DNA of 51,321 nt from Microbacterium maritypicum MF109 (GCF_000455825.1 NZ_ATAO01000182.1:1-51321); one strand, 5' to 3'; shown: positions 1 to 11,919, counted from the stretch's first letter. Made by a program: numbers and translations. The notes: generated by a model from the sequence alone, not told the origin.

Positions 1-12
1 GGCAACTTCTCT

Positions 13-40
13 ATCTTACCCACTCTCTCTTGCTTGTCAA
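13..40 (-). promoter_or_regulatory. Candidate tandem promoter, proximal copy (near consensus)
   Basis: On the minus strand, a perfect -35 TTGACA (40-35), 16-bp spacer and -10 TAAGAT (18-13). A 7-bp hairpin (GCGGATC, loop GAA, 54-70) lies just upstream of the -35. Transcription would begin near nt 6 and leave the window leftwards. Stacked strong promoters are typical of actinobacterial rRNA operons, which is the favoured but unproven reading. No coding region was recognised in 1-355. Confidence 0.6.
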
Positions 41-109
41 ATCGGCGCGCCGCGCGGATCGAAGATCCGCAGCGCAGCTGATGACAGCCGCAGAAGAGGT
101 GGAGTCCCT

Positions 110-138
110 ATCCTAGACGCAAGCGCCTGATCTCTCAA
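110..138 (-). promoter_or_regulatory. Candidate tandem promoter, middle copy
   Basis: On the minus strand, -35 TTGAGA (138-133), 17-bp spacer, -10 TAGGAT (115-110). The -35 lies inside a small dyad CTCTCA/TGAGAG (132-145). It lies about 113 bp downstream of the distal copy, in the same orientation. Confidence 0.5.
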
Positions 139-222
139 GTGAGAGTGGATCGGGAGTGGTTCTCCGCTTGAGGGGGGTGGAGCTCTTGGCTCCTCCGCGT
201 CCCTGTGGGGCGAACAAGTAAT

Positions 223-251
223 AAGTTACGTGGATCTCGGGGTTCTGGCAA
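223..251 (-). promoter_or_regulatory. Candidate tandem promoter, distal copy
   Basis: Read on the minus strand, a -35 TTGCCA (251-246) is followed after 17 bp by a -10 TAACTT (228-223). It is the most upstream of three similar promoters pointing to the left edge. The spacing is ideal for the housekeeping sigma factor. The gene served lies outside the window. Confidence 0.45.
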
Positions 252-355
252 ATCGGGCCACACCACCCGGGCGTGTCGCTGGTGCTCTCTCCCATGTTTC
301 CGCCGGATCAGGAGTAGTTTCCGCCCTCTGTGGGGGTCGGGAGTACGATCGCGCC

Positions 356-1732
356 ATGCCTGCATCTGCGGATTTCCGCCCGGTCGTTCCCCCGCACGAT
401 GAAGCCTCGGGGAATGGTGACGCGGGCGCCGCGCTGCTCGATGGCGTGCGGCGTGAACTCGGGATCGACCGTGGCTCGACGGTGCTCCCGCCTCCCCCGA
501 CTGTCCCGCTTCCCTCCCGACTGGCCACCGGCGCGCTGGCGTGGGCGAGCGTCAGCGCGGCGGTGCTCGCGGCTGGCTGTTCCCCCGTCTCGCTGGATCC
601 GGCCCGCGTCGCCATCGCCTACCGGAGCGACCGCGTGCTCACGATCGATGGCGACGCTCCCCCGGTCTGGTCCCCGTACTCCGGGTTCTGGGAGACCACC
701 GACGGATGGGTCCGTACGCACGGGAACTACCCGCATCACGCTGCCGCGCTGCGTGCGGGACTCCACCTGCGAGAAGACGCCGATCCGGCTGCCGTTCGTG
801 TTGCACTCGCGGAGCGGAGGACAGCGAGTGCCGTCTCCGACATCACATCCGCCGGCGGTCTGGCTGTTCCTGTCGCCGTCGAGAGGCCCGCCGTCGATCG
901 GGCACTGCGCGAACGACCACTCCTCGAGGTCAGCCGGGTGGATGAGGAATCCGCCTCGCACCCCCGTCGATCGGAGCTCACGGCGACGTCACCCGGTTCC
1001 CTCCCCCTGAGCGGCATGCGCGTGCTCGATCTGACGCGCGTCATTGCGGGGCCGGTCTGCACGCGGACCCTCGCTCTTCTCGGCGCCGACGTCTTGCGCA
1101 TCGATCCCCCGCATCTGCCAGAACCGGCGTGGCAGCATCTCGATACCGGCCACGGCAAACGATCCGCCATACTCGACGCACGCAGTGCCCGACTCCAGGT
1201 GTTGCTGGCCGAAGCCGATGCCGTGGTCCTCGGCTACCGACCGGCCGCTCTCGACAGACTCGGGCTGCATCCTGAGCTGCTCGCGCGCCGACACCCTGGG
1301 CTCATCGTCGCGCAACTCAGCGCCTGGGGTACGGAGAGTCCGGACCTCGCCGGCTTCGACAGCCTCGTGCAGGCCGAATCCGGCATCTCGCGCATCGAGT
1401 CCGCGGAAGGCGGGCGTCCAGGAGCACTCCCGGCGCAGGCCCTCGATCACAGCGCCGGGTATCTTCTCGCCGCCGCGGTGACCACGCTGCTCAGGCGGCG
1501 GTCACGGGAGGGAGGGTCACGGATCGTGCGCACGTCACTGCGTCGCGTCGCCGCGGAGCTGCTCGGGATGCCGCGCCGAGGAGACCCCGCAGCCGAGGTC
1601 GATTTCGACGTTCGGCCGCACCTCGCGCGATTCGATGTCGACGGGAGCGCCCTCGTGACGGCGCGACCCGCCCTGCCGGGTTTCGAGTTCCGGGCCCCGC
1701 ATCCCTGGGGATCGGATCAGCCCGTCTGGTGA
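356..1732 (+). CDS. CaiB/BaiF family (family III) CoA transferase
   Basis: The 458-residue product resembles family III CoA transferases, which move CoA between carboxylic acids through an aspartyl-CoA thioester. The second half carries the fold's signatures: RVIAGPVCTRTLALLGADVL (CoA-binding N-terminal motif, about residue 228) and GFDSLVQAESGI, whose Asp is the expected catalytic residue. The first ~200 residues are a diverged N-terminal region with few recognisable motifs, so the substrate cannot be named. The start at 356 is chosen because -10 TACGAT (344-349) lies exactly 6 nt upstream and there is no ribosome binding site, which suggests a leaderless mRNA. The in-frame GTG at 230 would add 42 poorly convincing residues. 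The 3' end overlaps the convergent DUF4184 gene by 16 bp. Family assignment is fairly sure; function within the family is not. Confidence 0.8.
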   Translation: MPASADFRPVVPPHDEASGNGDAGAALLDGVRRELGIDRGSTVLPPPPTVPLPSRLATGALAWASVSAAVLAAGCSPVSLDPARVAIAYRSDRVLTIDGDAPPVWSPYSGFWETTDGWVRTHGNYPHHAAALRAGLHLREDADPAAVRVALAERRTASAVSDITSAGGLAVPVAVERPAVDRALRERPLLEVSRVDEESASHPRRSELTATSPGSLPLSGMRVLDLTRVIAGPVCTRTLALLGADVLRIDPPHLPEPAWQHLDTGHGKRSAILDARSARLQVLLAEADAVVLGYRPAALDRLGLHPELLARRHPGLIVAQLSAWGTESPDLAGFDSLVQAESGISRIESAEGGRPGALPAQALDHSAGYLLAAAVTTLLRRRSREGGSRIVRTSLRRVAAELLGMPRRGDPAAEVDFDVRPHLARFDVDGSALVTARPALPGFEFRAPHPWGSDQPVW

Positions 1733-2508
1733 CGGCCGCGCACCGACAGCGCGACGCAGAGAACGAACGTGATCGCGCCCCACAGCGCACATGCCGGAGG
1801 AAGAACCCGGTACGCGAGGTGCTGGACGGTGAACTCCGCGTCGAGCGGACCGAAGACGACGAGTCCACCGACCCAGGCGGCGGGCAGGATCACGGGAAGC
1901 GACACCCACCATGACACACGCAGCCAGGTGGGTACCGACTGCGTGACTGTGCGACGCGGAGCCTGCCGACGCAGCCACAGGAGCACCCAGACACCGATGA
2001 TCGCGAGGCCGACCAGGCTCGACCCGTGCTGAAGCCACTTGAAACCGGGGAGCGGACCCCACATCTCATCGAGCCCGGGAATCAGACCGACGCCCCATCG
2101 TCCATCGTGCGTGAAGAGGTCCCACACGATGTGCGAGAGCACCCCGATCACGAGCGACGCGGCGAGCAGGAACGGATACGCGCGCTTCTGACCGATGCCG
2201 ACCGCCGCTCCTGCTGCCGTGGCCCCGCGATCGGTCCAGTCCTCGGGCAGCCGCCGCGCCACCCACAGCGGACCGAGTTCGGGAACCGCCGGACGCAAGA
2301 CGACCCGCCAGATCAGGAACAGTGCGAACGCGAGCAGCGCGGTCCACACGACGTTGCCGAACGTATGCGTGAACGAGTAGTTCAGTCCGACACCCCGCAC
2401 GAACAGTGGCAGGTCAGGCGCCATCGCGCCGATCGCGATCGCCGCCGGCACCAGCGGCGTGCGGACGAACGGCAGCGCGACCAAAGCGTGACTGGCGGTG
2501 AACGGCAT
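1717..2508 (-). CDS. DUF4184 family integral membrane protein
   Basis: A 263-residue protein with the DUF4184 hallmarks: N-terminal MPFTASHALVALPF, then GAMAPDLPLF, and a central SHIVWDLFTHDG stretch with conserved His and Asp residues. About six hydrophobic segments are visible (near residues 20-35, 50-70, 110-130, 155-180, 190-215 and 235-255), so it is an inner-membrane protein. The H-xxx-D-xx-TH arrangement recalls membrane metal-dependent hydrolases of the YdjM/LexA-regulated class, but no activity is established for DUF4184. It is the last gene before the convergent CoA transferase and lies 44 bp downstream of tyrS in the same direction, so it may share the tyrS transcript. Confidence 0.8.
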   Translation of the reverse strand: MPFTASHALVALPFVRTPLVPAAIAIGAMAPDLPLFVRGVGLNYSFTHTFGNVVWTALLAFALFLIWRVVLRPAVPELGPLWVARRLPEDWTDRGATAAGAAVGIGQKRAYPFLLAASLVIGVLSHIVWDLFTHDGRWGVGLIPGLDEMWGPLPGFKWLQHGSSLVGLAIIGVWVLLWLRRQAPRRTVTQSVPTWLRVSWWVSLPVILPAAWVGGLVVFGPLDAEFTVQHLAYRVLPPACALWGAITFVLCVALSVRGRHQTG

Positions 2509-2552
2509 CCGACCCTGCTACCCGAAGACCTCTGCTGCCGACAGCCGGGGAC

Positions 2553-3854
2553 TCAGTCGAGGAAGACGCCGGCGAGGGTCTTCTTGCCGCGGCGGAGCAC
2601 GGAGACTCCTCCGGGAAGGGTGCCCTGGACCGCGGCTGTCTCGTCTTCGACCCGTTCGCCGTCGAGAGTGACGCCACCCTGCGTGATCGCACGCCTGGCC
2701 TCGGACAGGCTCGCCACCAGACCGGTCGACACCAAGACCTCGACCACCGGTGCACCGAGAGCGACCGTCGCGTTCGGAAGCTCCTCCAGAGCGGTGCGCA
2801 GCGTGCCGGCATCGAGCGCGGTCAGATCACCCTGCCCGAACAGTGCCTCGGACGCGGCGATCACGGCCGCAGTCGCCTCGACACCATGCACCGTCGCGAC
2901 GACCTCGAGGGCGAGCCGCTTCTGCGCAGCCCGACGGAACGGCTCGGTCGCCACGAGTTCGGCATACTCCTCGATCTCGGCTCTGCCGAGGAAGGTGAAC
3001 ACCTTCAGGCGATCGATCACGTCGGCGTCGGTCGTGCTCAGCCAGAACTGGTACATCCGGTACGGGCTGCACATGTCGGCATCGAGCCAGATGGCATTGC
3101 CCTCGCTCTTGCCGAACTTGGTGCCGTCGCTGTTCGTGATGAGCGGCGTGCCGATGGCATGCACCGACGCTCCCTCGGCACGACGGATGAGGTCGGTACC
3201 ACTGGTGAGATTGCCCCACTGATCCGAGCCGCCGGTCTGCAGCACGCAGTCGTACTGCCGGTACAGCTCGAGGAAGTCCATGCCCTGCAGGATCTGGTAG
3301 CTGAACTCGGTGTAGCTGATGCCCTCGTCGGAGTTCAGGCGCGCGGCGACCGCATCCTTCTTGAGCATCGTGCCGACACGGAAGTACTTGCCGATCTCGC
3401 GCAGGAAGTCGATCGCGCTCAGCGGGGCCGTCCAGTCGAGGTTGTTCACGATGCGGGCGGCGTTGTCGCCCTCGAAGCTGAGGTAGCGCTCGACCTGCGT
3501 GCGCAGGCGACCGACCCAGTCCTCGACCGTCTCCCGAGTGTTCAGCGTGCGCTCGGCCGTGGGGCGCGGATCTCCGATGAGTCCGGTCGAGCCGCCGACG
3601 AGGCCGAGGGGCTTGTGGCCGGCGAGCTGGATGCGGCGCAGCGTCAACAGCTGCACGAGGTTGCCCAGGTGCAGGCTGGGAGCCGTCGGATCGAACCCGC
3701 AGTAATACGTGATGGGGTCTCCCGCGAGCAGGGCGCGCAGCGCCTCCTGGTCGGTGGACACATGGACCAGACCACGCCACACGAGTTCGTCCCACACGTT
3801 CTCGAACGTGGGGTCGATCGCCTGGGGTGCGGTCGTCAGAGCGGGAGTTGACAC
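2553..3854 (-). CDS. tyrS: Tyrosine--tRNA ligase
   Basis: Class I aminoacyl-tRNA synthetase that attaches tyrosine to tRNA-Tyr in the cytoplasm. The catalytic N-terminal domain shows the HIGH-like PTAPSLHLGN motif, the tyrosine-binding stretch ILQGMDFLELYRQYDC, GGSDQWGN and the KMSKS-like KFGKS. The C-terminal ~65 residues form an S4-type RNA-binding domain (SEARRAITQGGVTLDGE). At 433 residues it is of usual length. The GTG at 3854 is preferred over an in-frame GTG at 3881 because it gives the usual VSTPAL-type N-terminus and a TAGCCT hexamer lies 7 nt before it. No T-box leader is seen. It is followed by the DUF4184 gene. Confidence 0.95.
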   Translation of the reverse strand: MSTPALTTAPQAIDPTFENVWDELVWRGLVHVSTDQEALRALLAGDPITYYCGFDPTAPSLHLGNLVQLLTLRRIQLAGHKPLGLVGGSTGLIGDPRPTAERTLNTRETVEDWVGRLRTQVERYLSFEGDNAARIVNNLDWTAPLSAIDFLREIGKYFRVGTMLKKDAVAARLNSDEGISYTEFSYQILQGMDFLELYRQYDCVLQTGGSDQWGNLTSGTDLIRRAEGASVHAIGTPLITNSDGTKFGKSEGNAIWLDADMCSPYRMYQFWLSTTDADVIDRLKVFTFLGRAEIEEYAELVATEPFRRAAQKRLALEVVATVHGVEATAAVIAASEALFGQGDLTALDAGTLRTALEELPNATVALGAPVVEVLVSTGLVASLSEARRAITQGGVTLDGERVEDETAAVQGTLPGGVSVLRRGKKTLAGVFLD

Positions 3855-3893
3855 GCGCTCCAGGCTATCAGCGCAGCGCACCGGCGAAACGAC

Positions 3894-4847
3894 TCACACC
3901 GGCCCGTCGAGAAGAGTGATCTCGTCCGCAGACAGAGAGATCGACGCGGCATCCATCGCGACGTCGAGCTGATCGACCCTGCTGCCGCCGAGGATCGGGC
4001 GGATGCCGCGGGCCAGCTGCCAGGCCAGCACGATCTGCCCCCGTCCGAGCCCTCGCGCCGCCGCGACCTCACCCAGCACCGCGAGCCGACCTGCGGTTCC
4101 GGGATGGTCGTACACCGGGGGCACGGGCTTCGCGGGATTGTCATAGGCACCCGAGAGCAGGGGCGTGTACGCCCAGATCTCGAGCCCGTTCGCCAGGGCG
4201 AAGTCGCGCTGCTCATCGCTCAACACACCGAAAGGATGGGCGACCCCGGGGGGAAGCGTTCCCGGTCGCGTGCGCAGGTACGTGCTGTTCAACTGGAACG
4301 CGTCGATGGGAACGCTGCCGATGGACCTGGCGTGCGCACGGGCGCGCTCGATGCGCCAGGCCGGGTGGTTCGAGGCACCGACGCGGCTCACGGTGCCATC
4401 TGCGGTGAGCGCCGCGAGAGCGTCCACGGTCTCCTCGATCGCGACGGCCCGATCCTCCTGGTGCAGCCACAGCAGGTCGATCCTGTCGACGCCCAGACGC
4501 GCGAGGCTCCCGTCGACAGCAGCGCGGATGGCTCGCGGGGAGAGCCCTGTCCGATGTTGGGGCCAGGACCCGGGCCACAGGGGTTCGGCACCGACCTTCG
4601 TCGAGATGCGGACCTGTGCTCGCGCCTGCGGCCGCGCCGCGAGCCAGCGTCCGAGAACCTCCTCGGAGGCTCCCCCCTGCCCCGTGTCGCTCACCCAGAA
4701 GCTGTAGCAGTCGGCGGTGTCGATCCAGATGCCGCCGCGCTCGACGAAGCGGTCGAGCAGCGCGAATGAGGTCTCCTCGTCGACGAGCGTGCCGAAGGAC
4801 ATCGCTCCGAGGACGAGCGGGGATGCAGAGGCGTTCCGGTTGGTCAT
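3894..4847 (-). CDS. Aldo/keto reductase
   Basis: NADPH-dependent oxidoreductase of the aldo/keto reductase superfamily (TIM barrel), 317 residues. Visible signatures are WIDTADCYSFW with the catalytic Asp and Tyr, STKVG with the catalytic Lys, LLWLHQED with the catalytic His, VGASNH, and the cofactor stretch near the end (IRPILGGSR). The substrate cannot be predicted. It is divergent from a MerR-family regulator, and its promoter has the MerR signature: -35 TTGACC (4884-4879) and -10 CACAGT (4859-4854) held apart by an overlong 19-bp spacer that contains a perfect dyad. The start ATG at 4847 is exactly 6 nt after that -10, so the mRNA is probably leaderless. Induction by the neighbouring regulator, perhaps in response to reactive aldehydes or electrophiles, is an inference from NmlR/AdhR-type systems. 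Confidence 0.88.
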   Translation of the reverse strand: MTNRNASASPLVLGAMSFGTLVDEETSFALLDRFVERGGIWIDTADCYSFWVSDTGQGGASEEVLGRWLAARPQARAQVRISTKVGAEPLWPGSWPQHRTGLSPRAIRAAVDGSLARLGVDRIDLLWLHQEDRAVAIEETVDALAALTADGTVSRVGASNHPAWRIERARAHARSIGSVPIDAFQLNSTYLRTRPGTLPPGVAHPFGVLSDEQRDFALANGLEIWAYTPLLSGAYDNPAKPVPPVYDHPGTAGRLAVLGEVAAARGLGRGQIVLAWQLARGIRPILGGSRVDQLDVAMDAASISLSADEITLLDGPV

Positions 4848-4861
4848 GACCTCACTGTGCA

Positions 4862-4881
4862 ACCTGGAGTGCGCTCCAGGT
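4862..4881. promoter_or_regulatory. MerR-type operator between aldo/keto reductase and regulator
   Basis: Perfect inverted repeat ACCTGGAG-TGCG-CTCCAGGT. It lies wholly within the 19-bp spacer of the leftward promoter (TTGACC ... CACAGT) that drives the aldo/keto reductase. It also covers the region upstream of the rightward -10 TATGCT (4889-4894) of the regulator gene. This is the textbook position for a MerR-family activator that untwists the spacer, with autoregulation of its own gene. Confidence 0.8.
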
Positions 4882-4900
4882 CAAGTCCTATGCTCGGGTC

Positions 4901-5257
4901 ATGACCACGTACACCCCGGCGGAGGCTGCGGCACGCTCCGGATTCAGCATCGACACGCTCCGGTACTACGAGCGCGAGGGCATCCTGCCCGCCGTGTCCC
5001 GCACTGCGGGCGGACATCGGGCGTACACCGACACCGAGCTCGGACTTCTGGAGTTCCTCAAGTGCCTTCGCGAGACGGGCATGCCCGTGGAACGCCTGCG
5101 TCGCTACGGCCGGCTCTGCCAACGCGAGGACACCGTCCCCGAGCGGATAGCGCTCCTCGAGGAGCACGCCGCGACGGTCGAGAAGCAACTCGCCGACGTT
5201 CTCGCGCAGCAGCGGCGTCTGGCGGAGAAGCTGGACTGGTACCGGTCGAGAGGCTGA
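4901..5257 (+). CDS. MerR family transcriptional regulator
   Basis: Small (118 residues) DNA-binding regulator. Residues 3-70 form the MerR winged helix (YTPAEAAARSGFSIDTLRYY, then EREGILPAVSRTAGGHRAY), followed by a coiled-coil dimerisation helix (about 78-115). There is no extended C-terminal effector domain. Only one cysteine lies in the coiled-coil region (LCQRED), so metal sensing by a Cys cluster is unlikely. The divergent aldo/keto reductase and the dyad at 4862-4881 make that gene the obvious target. The ATG is 6 nt after the -10 TATGCT with no ribosome binding site, so it is probably leaderless. Closest in style to the NmlR/AdhR/CueR-like short MerR proteins. Confidence 0.9.
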   Translation: MTTYTPAEAAARSGFSIDTLRYYEREGILPAVSRTAGGHRAYTDTELGLLEFLKCLRETGMPVERLRRYGRLCQREDTVPERIALLEEHAATVEKQLADVLAQQRRLAEKLDWYRSRG

Positions 5258-5268
5258 ACTGCCTGCCG

Positions 5269-6114
5269 TCAGCTGTGCGCGGCCCACCACACGAGGAACG
5301 CGGCGCCGAGGGCGATCACCCAGCTCACCAGGCTGCCGACGAGGAAGTACTCCGCGCGGGCCCCGGTCTCGCCGTCGCGCGAGATCTCCGGGAATCGGAC
5401 GATGCCCTTCGCCGCGAGCATCGCGCCCAGGATCGGATAGGCCGCAGCGAGAGTGAGGATCAGGACGAGGATGCGCTCCAGCGGTCCGATCAGTCGTCCG
5501 CCCTTGAATCCGCTGCGCGGATCTCGGGGCGCTGCCACCGGGAGCGTCGCCGACATCGCGACAGCATCCTCCGTGGCGTCGTCGGAGACACCATCGACCG
5601 TCTCGGAGGCCACCGGGGTCTCGGCGGCCGCGACAGTCTCCCTCGACGCGCTCGCTGCCGGGTCTGCCGGGTCCGCCGGGAGCCAGGTGTGCTCCCCGTC
5701 GAGCGCCGCACGCACCACGAGATTCGAAGACTCGAGGAGGAAGACCCCGGCTCCCAGCGCCAGCAGCGCGAGGTCGAAGGGCACCTCACCGAACGGCGAT
5801 CGGAGGTGCCAGATCGCGCCGATCAGACCGGCGTCAGCACGGGCACCGAGCCCGACGACGGCGCCGACGCTCACGACCGCGAGCAGCACGGCGGGCCAGA
5901 ACCCCAGCGGGGCGGGGCGCCCGGTGGGCATGCACCACACCCAGAGGGCACCGACGACGATCGCGAGCACCATGGGAAGGAGCGCGTCGCTGACGCTGCC
6001 GAGCAGGAGCAGGATGACAGCGACGGAGAGATACCCGATCCAACGGCGCGGTGCGAACTGACGCACCAGGTCGGCGGCGCCGACCGCCAGCAGGATGAAT
6101 CCGGCGACGATCAT
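5269..6114 (-). CDS. Uncharacterised membrane protein paired with SatD-family gene
   Basis: A 281-residue protein not assigned to a family with confidence. It has hydrophobic helices near residues 1-20, 28-48, 50-65, 72-90 and 112-130, a polar, Ala/Glu/Val-rich linker (about 150-205) that would lie in the cytoplasm or outside, then helices near 212-235 and 255-278. No catalytic motif was found. Its start overlaps the stop of the SatD-family gene by 4 bp (ATGA), so the two are co-translated. In other bacteria SatD-family genes are often followed by a membrane protein (SatE or DUF3307-like), and this may be a diverged equivalent. Confidence 0.7.
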   Translation of the reverse strand: MIVAGFILLAVGAADLVRQFAPRRWIGYLSVAVILLLLGSVSDALLPMVLAIVVGALWVWCMPTGRPAPLGFWPAVLLAVVSVGAVVGLGARADAGLIGAIWHLRSPFGEVPFDLALLALGAGVFLLESSNLVVRAALDGEHTWLPADPADPAASASRETVAAAETPVASETVDGVSDDATEDAVAMSATLPVAAPRDPRSGFKGGRLIGPLERILVLILTLAAAYPILGAMLAAKGIVRFPEISRDGETGARAEYFLVGSLVSWVIALGAAFLVWWAAHS

Positions 6115-6755
6115 GCGCGCTCGCCTCGGAGCGCGGCGACGCCCTCGATGAGTGCGGCCGTACCCGCTGTGCGCAGCGACTTCGAGACGCTGGGCTGTGT
6201 GATCCCCTCGTCGGTCGCGAGCTCCTGCTGCGATCGACCGAGCAGACGACCGTAGGTGAGCCGTCGTTCCCGCTCGCTCATCGCGCCGACCACCTCGTCG
6301 CGGACGAGGAGATAGGCGTTCGATGCGGCGATCGTGCTCTCCATGACCTCATCCTGCCCCGGGGCTCCGACAATCCAGGATCTCGTGCTCGGCACGGCGC
6401 GACCCTCACGGGCGTGCACGGTCTCGATCGCCGCGCGGGCCGCATACCACCCCGGTCCGTCAGCGAGCTCGCGATGGACCGACTCGACAGGACGCACCTC
6501 CCCCACACCGATGCCGAAGCGGAAGGCGATGCCGTCGGGCAATCGCAGCTGGATCATCAGCAGCGACACCATCGCGTCGCTCAGATCGCGGTAGACACCC
6601 TGCTGCTCGTCTCCTACGGTGGGCGTGAGCGGCTGCGTCGCCAGCGGGAGGTCGACCTCCACCGCGGCTATGGTGTCGTCGAGGACGCGTTGCGCGGCGG
6701 TGCGATCGTCGAGTCGGCGAGACCCCACGATGTCAGCGAGTACCGCGATGACCAT
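6111..6755 (-). CDS. SatD family protein with C-terminal helix-turn-helix
   Basis: The 214-residue product begins MVIAVLADIVGSRRLDDR, the characteristic start of the SatD family (a nucleotide-cyclase-like fold). VGDEQQGVY and FRFGIGVGEV lie in the same domain. Residues about 165-205 look like a sigma-factor-type helix-turn-helix (RLTYGRLLGRSQQELATDEG, then ITQPSVSKSL), suggesting DNA binding. The family is named after a streptococcal secretion/acid-tolerance locus; its biochemical role is unknown. The ATG is 6 nt after a -10 TATGGT (6767-6762), consistent with leaderless mRNA. AT-rich 8-bp-period repeats upstream could be its own operator. It is co-translated with the downstream membrane protein. 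Confidence 0.8.
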   Translation of the reverse strand: MVIAVLADIVGSRRLDDRTAAQRVLDDTIAAVEVDLPLATQPLTPTVGDEQQGVYRDLSDAMVSLLMIQLRLPDGIAFRFGIGVGEVRPVESVHRELADGPGWYAARAAIETVHAREGRAVPSTRSWIVGAPGQDEVMESTIAASNAYLLVRDEVVGAMSERERRLTYGRLLGRSQQELATDEGITQPSVSKSLRTAGTAALIEGVAALRGERA

Positions 6756-6815
6756 GACATAACCATAACACGAATAATGCTCGACTTATGCGCTTATCGG
6801 CTATATCTTGAGAAC
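6756..6815. promoter_or_regulatory. Divergent leaderless promoters and 8-bp repeats between SatD and DUF1349 genes
   Basis: This 60-bp spacer is much more AT-rich than its surroundings. Leftward -10 TATGGT (6767-6762) and rightward -10 TATCTT (6804-6809) each end exactly 6 nt before an ATG. Between them, read on the minus strand, ATAGCCG, ATAAGCGC and ATAAGTCG follow one another at about 8-bp intervals. The SatD-family protein's helix-turn-helix is the nearest candidate for binding them (inference). Confidence 0.55.
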
Positions 6816-7412
6816 ATGCCTGAATCGCACATGATCCCCTGGTCTCAGGGAACCTGGACCAACGCCCCCGCCTCCCCGTCCACCCTCCCCGACGGTTCGG
6901 CTCCGCTCGACATCACCGCCGTGGAAGGCAGCGATGCCTGGCGGCACACCGCCTATGGCTTCGTGCACGATAACGAGCACGCTCTCCTCGCCCCGCTCGC
7001 GGTGGGCGAGGCCATGGAGGTCGCTTTCCGGGCCCCGTGGGACGGGCAGTTCGACCAGGCGGGCGTGTTCGTGCGCATCGACGACGAGCACTGGGTCAAG
7101 ACCGGCCTGGAATACGCCGATGATCACCTCGGGCTCGGCGCCGTGGTCACCGCGGGAGGCTCCGACTGGTCGGTCGGCCACGTCGACGAATGGTTCGAGA
7201 GCGAGATCACGGTGCGTGTCAGCCGCTGGGCGGACTCCGTGATCGTGCGTGCCCGCGCCGACGACGGACCGTGGCGACTGGTGCGGGTCGCGCCGTTCGA
7301 CGGGCAGTCCGCAGCCGCAGCCGGCCCCTTCCTCGCTGCACCCACCCGTGCCGGACTCACCGTCCGCTTCACCCGCTGGGAGCGGTCGGCGGCCGACGCC
7401 GAGCTGCACTGA
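6816..7412 (+). CDS. DUF1349 domain-containing protein (concanavalin-like fold)
   Basis: 198-residue soluble protein of the DUF1349 type, predicted to adopt a concanavalin-A-like beta sandwich related to yeast regulatory proteins and glycan-binding lectin domains. Recognisable stretches are WTNAPAS near the start, DQAGVFVRIDDEHWVKTGLE in the middle (the most conserved part of the family) and a C-terminal FLAAPTRAGLTVRFTRW. There is no signal peptide, so it is probably cytoplasmic. Function is unknown. The ATG at 6816 has no ribosome binding site but lies 6 nt after -10 TATCTT. A second in-frame ATG at 6831 is less likely. It shares its promoter region with the divergent SatD-family gene. Confidence 0.82.
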   Translation: MPESHMIPWSQGTWTNAPASPSTLPDGSAPLDITAVEGSDAWRHTAYGFVHDNEHALLAPLAVGEAMEVAFRAPWDGQFDQAGVFVRIDDEHWVKTGLEYADDHLGLGAVVTAGGSDWSVGHVDEWFESEITVRVSRWADSVIVRARADDGPWRLVRVAPFDGQSAAAAGPFLAAPTRAGLTVRFTRWERSAADAELH

Positions 7413-7424
7413 ACCGCCGCGGAC

Positions 7425-11001
<3,577 letters not shown>

Positions 11002-11005
<4 letters not shown>

Positions 11006-11919
11006 CCCGTCACCTCCGACTTTCCCAGGACCACTTCGGTCCCGATTCCCTTGCTGGTGAACAGTTCGACGAGCACCGAATGCGGCACCCGTCCGTCGAT
11101 GATCGCGGCCGCGTCCACGCCGCCTTCGACCGCGTCGAGGCAGGCGCGCATCTTGGGGATCATCCCCGACTCGAGCTTCGGCAGCATCTCGATGAGGGCC
11201 TCCGAGGTCAGGTGCGAGACGAGGGAGTCGCGGTTCGGCCAGTCGGCGTAGAGCCCCGGCACATCCGTGAGGATCACGAGTTTGCGCGCATGCAAGGACA
11301 CGGCGAGAGCCGCGGCGGCGGCATCGGCGTTGACGTTGAGCGACTGGCCGGGATGATCGAGATCAGGCGCGATGCTCGACACCACCGGGATGCGCCCGGC
11401 GGCGAGATGGTCGAGCACGGGAGTCGGATCGACTTCGACGACATCGCCGACGCGACCGAGGTCGACCTCTTCGCCGTCGATCACGACACCGCGACGGCGC
11501 CCGCCGAAGAGTCCGGCGTCCTCCCCGCTGAGGCCGGTCGCGATCGGCCCGTGCGAGTTGATCTTGGACACCAGCTGCGGATTGACCTGACCGGTGAGCA
11601 CCATGCGCACGACGCTGATCGCCTCGGTGTTGGTGACCCGGTAGCCGCCCTTGAACTCGCTGGGGATCTCGAGCCGCTGCAGCATGTTCGAGATCTGCGG
11701 GCCGCCGCCGTGCACGACGACCGGCAGTACGCCGACGTAACGGAGGTAGGCGATGTCCTGCGCGAAGGCGTCCTGCAGCTCCTCCGACACCATCGCGTTC
11801 CCGCCGTACTTGATGACGACGATCTGGTCGCGGAACTTCTTCAGCCACGGCAGCGACTCGATGAGGGTCGTGGCCTTCTGTGCGGCGACTTCGGCCGGGG
11901 TGTCCTGGATGTCGGTCAT
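11002..11919 (-). CDS. argB: Acetylglutamate kinase
   Basis: Phosphorylates N-acetylglutamate. The 305-residue amino-acid kinase shows [20 protein letters not shown] with the glycine-rich substrate loop, [17 protein letters not shown] and [17 protein letters not shown]. The N-terminal extension (about residues 1-30, with [10 protein letters not shown]) is the helix seen in arginine-sensitive hexameric kinases, so feedback inhibition by arginine is likely from family knowledge. Four-base overlaps with argJ and argD. Confidence 0.97.

Noticed and set aside
1..355. tRNA or 5S rRNA gene
   Set aside because: No cloverleaf with TTCGA arm or 5S core found on either strand; promoter elements explain the non-coding character better.
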